Of a DNA stretch of 64,000 nucleotides, positions 59,066-64,000 are shown in pieces. The stretch spans positions 124,001-188,000 of the forward strand of contig JBGAIF010000003.1 in the NCBI GenBank assembly GCA_044225795.1, written 5' to 3'. Under the pieces are notes generated by a model. It had not been told where the DNA came from. It did no database searches and was given only the letters and a program-made list of their open reading frames with translations. Position 1 is the first letter of the stretch, and every line of letters begins with the position of its first letter. A program made the translations under genes and the position numbers. Source of the DNA: Nemorincola sp044225795. GTDB taxonomy: Bacteria > Bacteroidota > Bacteroidia > Chitinophagales > Chitinophagaceae.

Positions 59066-61180
59066 TTGAAGCAGATCATTCAGTCTTTTAAGACGGGAGA
59101 AACAATACTGGAAGAAGTGCCTGCACCCGTAGTGAAGCGTGGCCATGTGCTCATACAAACTACCCGCACATTGGTATCACTGGGTACCGAGCGTATGCTG
59201 GTAGAATTTGGCAAGGCCAATATGTTGCAGAAAGCGATGCAGCAGCCGGAGCGTGTGAAGCAGGTACTGGGTAAGATAAAGACAGACGGACTAAAGCCTA
59301 CACTCACAGCGGTATTCAATAAACTGGAGCAGCCTTTGCCACTGGGTTATTGTAATGTAGGCAAGGTAATAGCAGTAGGTGATGGTGTAGAGGGCTTTGC
59401 CATTGGCGACAGGGTAGCCTCAAACGGGGCACATGCAGAGTTTGTCTGCATCCCTAAGAACCTCGTAGCGCACATCCCCGATAATGTCTCTGACGAAGAG
59501 GCGGCGTTCACCGTCATCGGCGCTATAGGGCTGCAGGGCATTCGCCTCTGCGATCCGCAACTGGGTGAAACGATCGTTGTGGTGGGCCTCGGGCTTATAG
59601 GGTTAATTACCGCCGAACTGCTCATAGCAAACGGCTGTCGCGTGATAGGCATAGACCTTGACGCAAATAAGATAGCCATTGCAAAAAAGAAAGGCATCAT
59701 CGCCATCAATCCGGCAGATGGTACAGATGCTGTTAAGTTTGTTACCGGCATTACCGACAGTGTAGGCGCAGATGGCGTTATCATCACCGCTTCTGCCAAG
59801 ACAGATGAGATCATAGCAGATGCCGCTAAGATGAGCCGCAAGCGTGGCCGCATCATACTGGTAGGCGTTATAGGCCTCGACATCAGCCGTGCAGATTTTT
59901 ATGAGAAAGAACTCACCTTCCAGGTGTCATGTTCATATGGCCCCGGCAGGTACGACGATAGTTATGAGAAGGGTGGTATAGATTATCCGCTGCCCTTTGT
60001 CAGGTGGACAGAGCAGCGCAACTTCCAGGCTGTGCTGCAGATGATCAGCACGGGCAGGCTGGTGGTGTCTAGTCTCATCACAGAGCGCATAGCTCTTAAT
60101 GACTACGAAAAGATATATGGCAATATAGGTAGTGCAGAGTCCATAGCATCTATACTTGAATACCCTGAGAACTCAAACAGTGCAGCCACTGTAGTGGTGA
60201 ATAATGGTAAGTTCTCCGCAGGAAAGGGTGGTATAGGCATCATAGGTGCAGGCAACTTCACCAGTATGACCATGCTACCGGTTTTGGCAGAGATAGGCGC
60301 GCCGCTATACTCTATTGCCAGTGCAGCAGGTGTTACAGGTACGGCACTTGCTAAGAAGTATAAGATAGGCAAGAGCACCACCGACTATAAAAGCATACTC
60401 AACGACCCAACTGTTGACCTGGTCATCATCACTACACGTCACAACCAGCATGCGCACATGGTGGCGGAAAGCCTCAGTGCGGGTAAGCATGTGTTTGTAG
60501 AAAAGCCGCTCGCCCTCAGCAGGCAGGAGCTGAGTGATATTCTTGAGGTATATGACGGCAGCAAAACTTTGACTGTCGGTTTCAACAGACGCTTCTCACC
60601 ACATATGCAGAAGGTGAAACAACTGGTTGGTGATGCGCCGATGAACGTGATCGCCACAATGAATGCGGGACACATTCCGCCCAACGTATGGGTACATGAT
60701 CTCAAGGTGGGAGGAGGCCGTATCGTGGGCGAGGCTTGTCACTACATGGATCTCATCACCTTCCTTACAGGCAGCAGGATCAGGTCTGTATGCATGAATG
60801 CCATGGGGGTGAACCCGCAGATGAACACAGACAATGCCTCAATATTGTTACAGTATGAGAACGGTAGTACAGGCGTTATCAACTATTTTGCAAACGGATC
60901 GAAGTCGTATTCAAAAGAACGCATCGAGGTCTATTCGCAGGAGCGCACACTGATCACAGATAATTTCAGTCTTACGGAAGGTTTTGGCACTAAGAATTTT
61001 ACCAGGCTGAAGACCAATACAGACAAAGGCCACTCAGCGCAGTTCAGGTTGCTGGTGGACAGGGTGAAACAGGGCGGGACAGCGCTGATACCTTTCGATG
61101 AGATAGTAAATACAACACTGGCGGGGTTTGCAGCTATAGAGAGCTTGCAGCGCAGGGAGTGGGTGCCGGTAGCACCATAG
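59066..61180 (+). CDS. Bi-domain oxidoreductase: zinc-type alcohol dehydrogenase fused to Gfo/Idh/MocA dehydrogenase
   Basis: 704-aa fusion of two NAD(P)-dependent dehydrogenases. Residues 1-370 are a medium-chain alcohol dehydrogenase domain with PLGYCNVGKVIAVGDGVEG, GDRVASNGAHAEFV and the Rossmann motif VVVGLGLIGL (171-180). Residues 385-704 are a Gfo/Idh/MocA domain with GIIGAGNF (391-398), HVFVEKPLAL (EKP 479-481), a GFNRRFSP segment and GEACHYMDLI with the catalytic His. Such proteins occur in surface polysaccharide clusters and are presumed to oxidise a nucleotide sugar or a glycan unit. TTG 59066 is the start, because the family N-terminus MKQIIQSFKTGET begins there. The next gene, wecB-like, starts 14 bases after its stop. 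Confidence 0.9.
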   Translation: MKQIIQSFKTGETILEEVPAPVVKRGHVLIQTTRTLVSLGTERMLVEFGKANMLQKAMQQPERVKQVLGKIKTDGLKPTLTAVFNKLEQPLPLGYCNVGKVIAVGDGVEGFAIGDRVASNGAHAEFVCIPKNLVAHIPDNVSDEEAAFTVIGAIGLQGIRLCDPQLGETIVVVGLGLIGLITAELLIANGCRVIGIDLDANKIAIAKKKGIIAINPADGTDAVKFVTGITDSVGADGVIITASAKTDEIIADAAKMSRKRGRIILVGVIGLDISRADFYEKELTFQVSCSYGPGRYDDSYEKGGIDYPLPFVRWTEQRNFQAVLQMISTGRLVVSSLITERIALNDYEKIYGNIGSAESIASILEYPENSNSAATVVVNNGKFSAGKGGIGIIGAGNFTSMTMLPVLAEIGAPLYSIASAAGVTGTALAKKYKIGKSTTDYKSILNDPTVDLVIITTRHNQHAHMVAESLSAGKHVFVEKPLALSRQELSDILEVYDGSKTLTVGFNRRFSPHMQKVKQLVGDAPMNVIATMNAGHIPPNVWVHDLKVGGGRIVGEACHYMDLITFLTGSRIRSVCMNAMGVNPQMNTDNASILLQYENGSTGVINYFANGSKSYSKERIEVYSQERTLITDNFSLTEGFGTKNFTRLKTNTDKGHSAQFRLLVDRVKQGGTALIPFDEIVNTTLAGFAAIESLQRREWVPVAP

Positions 61181-61194
61181 CAAAAAGCAACAGG

Positions 61195-62298
61195 ATGTTA
61201 ATAGATATCATTGCCGGAGCAAGGCCTAATTTTATCAAGATCGCTCCTATTATTGAAGCCATAGAGATACAGCAGCAGGCAGGGTTGCCTATGCAATATC
61301 GTCTTGTGCATACAGGCCAGCATTACGATAAAAAGATGAGCGGCGATTTCTTTGAACAGCTCAATATACCTGCGCCTCATTACAACCTCGAGGCAGGATC
61401 AGGGACACAGGCCGAGCAGACCGCCAAAATAATGGTAGGGTATGAGCGCTTGCTGATGGAACAGCCATGCGATCTCTGCATAGTGGTAGGCGATGTGACC
61501 TCTACAATGGCCTGCTCCATAGCCGCCAAGAAGATGAACAACATTAAAGTGGCCCATGTGGAAGGCGGTATCCGTTCCGGCGACTGGACCATGCCCGAGG
61601 AGATAAACCGTATAGTGACGGATGCGATATCTGACTACTTCTTTACTACTTCCGCTGTCGCTAATGGCAACCTGAAGCAGGCAGGAGTGTCTGAAGATCG
61701 TATCTTCTTTGTGGGCAATACCATGATAGATACGTTGTATAAGCAAATGCCCGGGTTCATTCAGCCAGGTATATGGGATACATACGGATTAGCGGATAAA
61801 GGCTATATAGTGATGACACTCCACCGTCCGGCAAATGTGGACGATGCTGATAAATTGAAAGAATTGGTGTCTGAGATCATCGGTTCGTCTCGTGGAATTC
61901 CCGTTATATTCCCGGTACATCCCCGTACGGCAAGGGTAATGGAAACAATAGGTTATACTGCTGTTAATTTACACATCACAGAGCCTCTTGGTTACCGGGA
62001 ATTCAATTATCTTGTACAGCATGCCAAAGCAGTGATCACTGACTCAGGAGGTATCACCGAAGAAGCAACCGTAATGAGGGTGCCTTGCATGACGCTGAGA
62101 GACAGTACCGAGCGGCCGGAGACCTGCACGGTGGGCACCAATGAGCTGTTGGGTACAGATCCCCGCAACATTGCTCCTGCTTTTGAGCGGTTGTTTGCCG
62201 GCGAGTGGAAAAAAGGAGATATCCCCGAACTATGGGATGGTAAAACGGCAGAGCGGATCGTAAAACAGATTATTGCGATATTTGAATTGAATCGATAA
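61195..62298 (+). CDS. wecB: UDP-N-acetylglucosamine 2-epimerase (non-hydrolysing)
   Basis: 367-aa cytosolic epimerase converting UDP-GlcNAc to UDP-ManNAc for surface glycans. The diagnostic segments are IAGARPNFIKIAPI, LVHTGQHYDKKMSG, VGDVTSTMACSI, HVEGGIRSGDWTMPEEINR, TLHRPANVDD, FPVHPRTARVM and ITDSGGITEEATVMRVP. ATG 61195 (MLIDIIAGARPNF) is used; an upstream start would lie within the preceding gene. It is the second gene of an operon whose third gene is a PAS protein starting 3 bases after its stop. Confidence 0.95.
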   Translation: MLIDIIAGARPNFIKIAPIIEAIEIQQQAGLPMQYRLVHTGQHYDKKMSGDFFEQLNIPAPHYNLEAGSGTQAEQTAKIMVGYERLLMEQPCDLCIVVGDVTSTMACSIAAKKMNNIKVAHVEGGIRSGDWTMPEEINRIVTDAISDYFFTTSAVANGNLKQAGVSEDRIFFVGNTMIDTLYKQMPGFIQPGIWDTYGLADKGYIVMTLHRPANVDDADKLKELVSEIIGSSRGIPVIFPVHPRTARVMETIGYTAVNLHITEPLGYREFNYLVQHAKAVITDSGGITEEATVMRVPCMTLRDSTERPETCTVGTNELLGTDPRNIAPAFERLFAGEWKKGDIPELWDGKTAERIVKQIIAIFELNR

Positions 62299-62301
62299 TT
62301 G

Positions 62302-64000
62302 ATGGTCACAGACGCATTAGGCATTGAGCTGGTAGTGAATACGCTTCTTCATCTAGGGGAGCGTGTGGTCGAGGTATCCCGCGATCATGTCATTACACGT
62401 GTCTGGAATCGTGAAGGAGGGTCATTGCCTCCAGTTCCCGAAAACTTCATCGGTAGTAAGATATGCCAGTTGCCTTCCGATGATATTCTTCGCAAACTCG
62501 AAGATCATATTGAGCACGATTTTCTCTCCGGGGGAACTACCAGCCTTAACTACAACATGGCCGACGGAAAGACCACGTATAGTGTGCGATTGATGAATTG
62601 TCACCCGGACAAGCAATACTTGTTAGTGCTTATCGGGCAGATCCGGCGCAGGCCAATGGAGGATGCCGAGGCTGAAAAATGGAAGATGGCTCTCGATGCA
62701 ACTAGTGATGGTATGTGGGAAACAAATGTCATCACGGGTGAAGTGCTGGTTTCTGATAAGTGGCAAAGTAATTTTGGTTATGATGCAAGTGAGATAGATA
62801 CAGTGGATAAATGGATGGCAAAGGTACATCCTGATGACCGGGCTATGGTGGATGAGAAGATGAAGCAGCATTTTAACGAAGCTAAACCGTCTTATGAGTC
62901 CGAACTGCGTTACCTGTGCAAGGATGGATCATATAGGTGGCTACTCAGCAGGGCAAAGGTTGTATCACGTACGCCTGATGGGAAAGTGGAGCGCCTGATA
63001 GGTACACATACCGACATTGATCGAAACAAACGCGCGGAAGAAAAATATGCTGCTACCGCGCAGTTGCTGGCAAAACTTATCAACAATATTCATAGCGCCA
63101 TACTGGTAACTGATGAGAACTGGAATGTGGTCTTTGTGAATAATGAGTTTCATAACATGTACGTCCTTGATGATCGGAACGAACAGCCGGCCCATGAGGT
63201 GAATATGCTGGATAATCTGTCGCTGAGAAAATTGGCGTATAAGGATCCCGAATATTTCTACAACCGTACCATTGAGATATTCAATAAACAGGAGATCGTA
63301 TTGAATGAGGAATGGGAGTTGGTTGACGGAAGATTCCTGTGCCGTGATTACATTCCGCTGAAGCTGGGCGAAGACAACAAAGGTGGCATATGGAAGTTCA
63401 GGGATATCACCGAGCAGAAAAATATAGATAAACGGCTCAAGGCGCAGAAAGATTTTTACGAGCACGTGCTGCATACCATCCCTGCAGATATCGCCGTATT
63501 TGACAAAGAACACCGCTATTTGTTCGTGAACAAGAACGGGTTCAAGAACGACGCGCTGAGGGAGTATATGATCGGAAGAACGGATGAGGACTATGCACGG
63601 TATAGCAACAGGCCCCGTTCTTTTGTAGAGAAAAGGTTTGAACTATACGACAGCGCGGTCAACAGTGGTAAGGAATCGCGGTACGTAGAAAAGCTCATTA
63701 ATAAGGAGGGGAAGGCAGGGCACCATTTACGCTTGCTTCGGCCGGTGTTCCTGGAAGATGGTTCTTTTGAGTTCCTCATGGCATATGGCCTCGAGATCAC
63801 CGATCTCATAGAGGCGCAGGAAAATCTCAAAACAAGTATTGATACTTTCTCCAGCGCCTTCGATTATTCAGGTATCGGCATGGCGCTTATAGGTACAGAT
63901 GGCCAGTGGCTCGATGCCAACACGGTATTGTGCGATCTTACCGGCTATACAAAGGAAGAACTGCTTAAACTTACTTATCACGATATCACCTATCCCGATG
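62302..64000 (+). CDS. Multi-PAS sensor protein, 3' end outside the window
   Basis: The frame from ATG 62302 stays open to the last base, giving 566 residues of a longer protein. After a first domain of about 110 residues come at least three PAS/PAC units: KWKMALDATSDGMWETNVIT ending GTHTDIDRNKRAEE; LINNIHSAILVTDENWNVVF ending WKFRDITEQKNIDKR; and LHTIPADIAVFDKEHRYLF ending GLEITDLIEAQ. A fourth begins FDYSGIGMALIGTDGQWLDA. No membrane span is seen, so the part visible is cytosolic. The output domain (histidine kinase, diguanylate cyclase or other) lies beyond the window. It starts 3 bases after wecB, so it is co-transcribed with glycan genes. Confidence 0.88.
   Translation, partial: MVTDALGIELVVNTLLHLGERVVEVSRDHVITRVWNREGGSLPPVPENFIGSKICQLPSDDILRKLEDHIEHDFLSGGTTSLNYNMADGKTTYSVRLMNCHPDKQYLLVLIGQIRRRPMEDAEAEKWKMALDATSDGMWETNVITGEVLVSDKWQSNFGYDASEIDTVDKWMAKVHPDDRAMVDEKMKQHFNEAKPSYESELRYLCKDGSYRWLLSRAKVVSRTPDGKVERLIGTHTDIDRNKRAEEKYAATAQLLAKLINNIHSAILVTDENWNVVFVNNEFHNMYVLDDRNEQPAHEVNMLDNLSLRKLAYKDPEYFYNRTIEIFNKQEIVLNEEWELVDGRFLCRDYIPLKLGEDNKGGIWKFRDITEQKNIDKRLKAQKDFYEHVLHTIPADIAVFDKEHRYLFVNKNGFKNDALREYMIGRTDEDYARYSNRPRSFVEKRFELYDSAVNSGKESRYVEKLINKEGKAGHHLRLLRPVFLEDGSFEFLMAYGLEITDLIEAQENLKTSIDTFSSAFDYSGIGMALIGTDGQWLDANTVLCDLTGYTKEELLKLTYHDITYPD

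Noticed and set aside
1..64000. CRISPR arrays, tRNA/rRNA genes, insertion sequences or prophage
   Set aside because: No regularly spaced repeats, no recognisable tRNA or rRNA stretch in the intergenic gaps, and no transposase, integrase or phage proteins were found.

Overview
The window is chromosomal DNA from a member of the Bacteroidota, most likely a Chitinophagaceae-type (Chitinophagales) bacterium. The case rests on three PorP/SprF type IX secretion (T9SS) proteins, two large exported proteins with T9SS sorting domains, promoters of the TAnnTTTG type, almost no Shine-Dalgarno sequences, DUF4249-, DUF5683- and DUF4190-like proteins, and family-typical versions of MiaB, CcmC/CcmD and acyl-CoA dehydrogenase. 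No rRNA, tRNA, CRISPR array, insertion sequence or prophage was seen. Genes run on both strands in short operons.

Layout. 1-13 kb: 3' part of ahcY, a DEAD-box RNA helicase, a barrel-like exported protein, a SET protein, an exported M14 carboxypeptidase, a DUF4190-like gene with an in-frame stop in its signal peptide, an arylsulfotransferase-like protein, ACMSD (kynurenine pathway), a Cys/Met PLP lyase, DinB and dnaK. 13-20 kb: a lipoprotein, a T9SS-sorted Ig-repeat protein, a von Willebrand A membrane protein and a DUF5683 protein. 20-26.7 kb: a minus-strand surface polysaccharide cluster (asparagine synthase, FkbM methyltransferase, Wzy-like polymerase, two glycosyltransferases). 26.8-47.5 kb: mostly housekeeping genes (miaB, a sigma-54 activator, acyl-CoA dehydrogenase, an ABC ATPase, an exonuclease/GIY-YIG fusion, a PQQ-propeller lipoprotein, PspC, aconitase, glutamate dehydrogenase, ccmC/ccmD, an exported class V aminotransferase, a hydrolase/glycosyltransferase pair, an RsmI-like methylase, 3-methyladenine glycosylase). 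47.5-54 kb: three PorP/SprF paralogues divergent from a second T9SS-sorted protein. 54-64 kb: a three-gene glycosyltransferase operon, two exported proteins, then an operon of a bi-domain dehydrogenase, UDP-GlcNAc 2-epimerase and a multi-PAS sensor protein that runs off the end.

How it fits together. The accessory theme is the cell surface: T9SS cargo, T9SS-associated outer membrane proteins, and two glycan synthesis clusters that could supply the O-antigen or anionic LPS to which such cargo is often attached. That link is inference. The best leads are the tandem PorP/SprF locus with a duplicated upstream element, the two mosaic Ig-repeat cargo paralogues, the broken DUF4190 signal peptide, the co-operonic epimerase and sensor, and three genes whose promoter box abuts the start codon, suggesting leaderless mRNAs.
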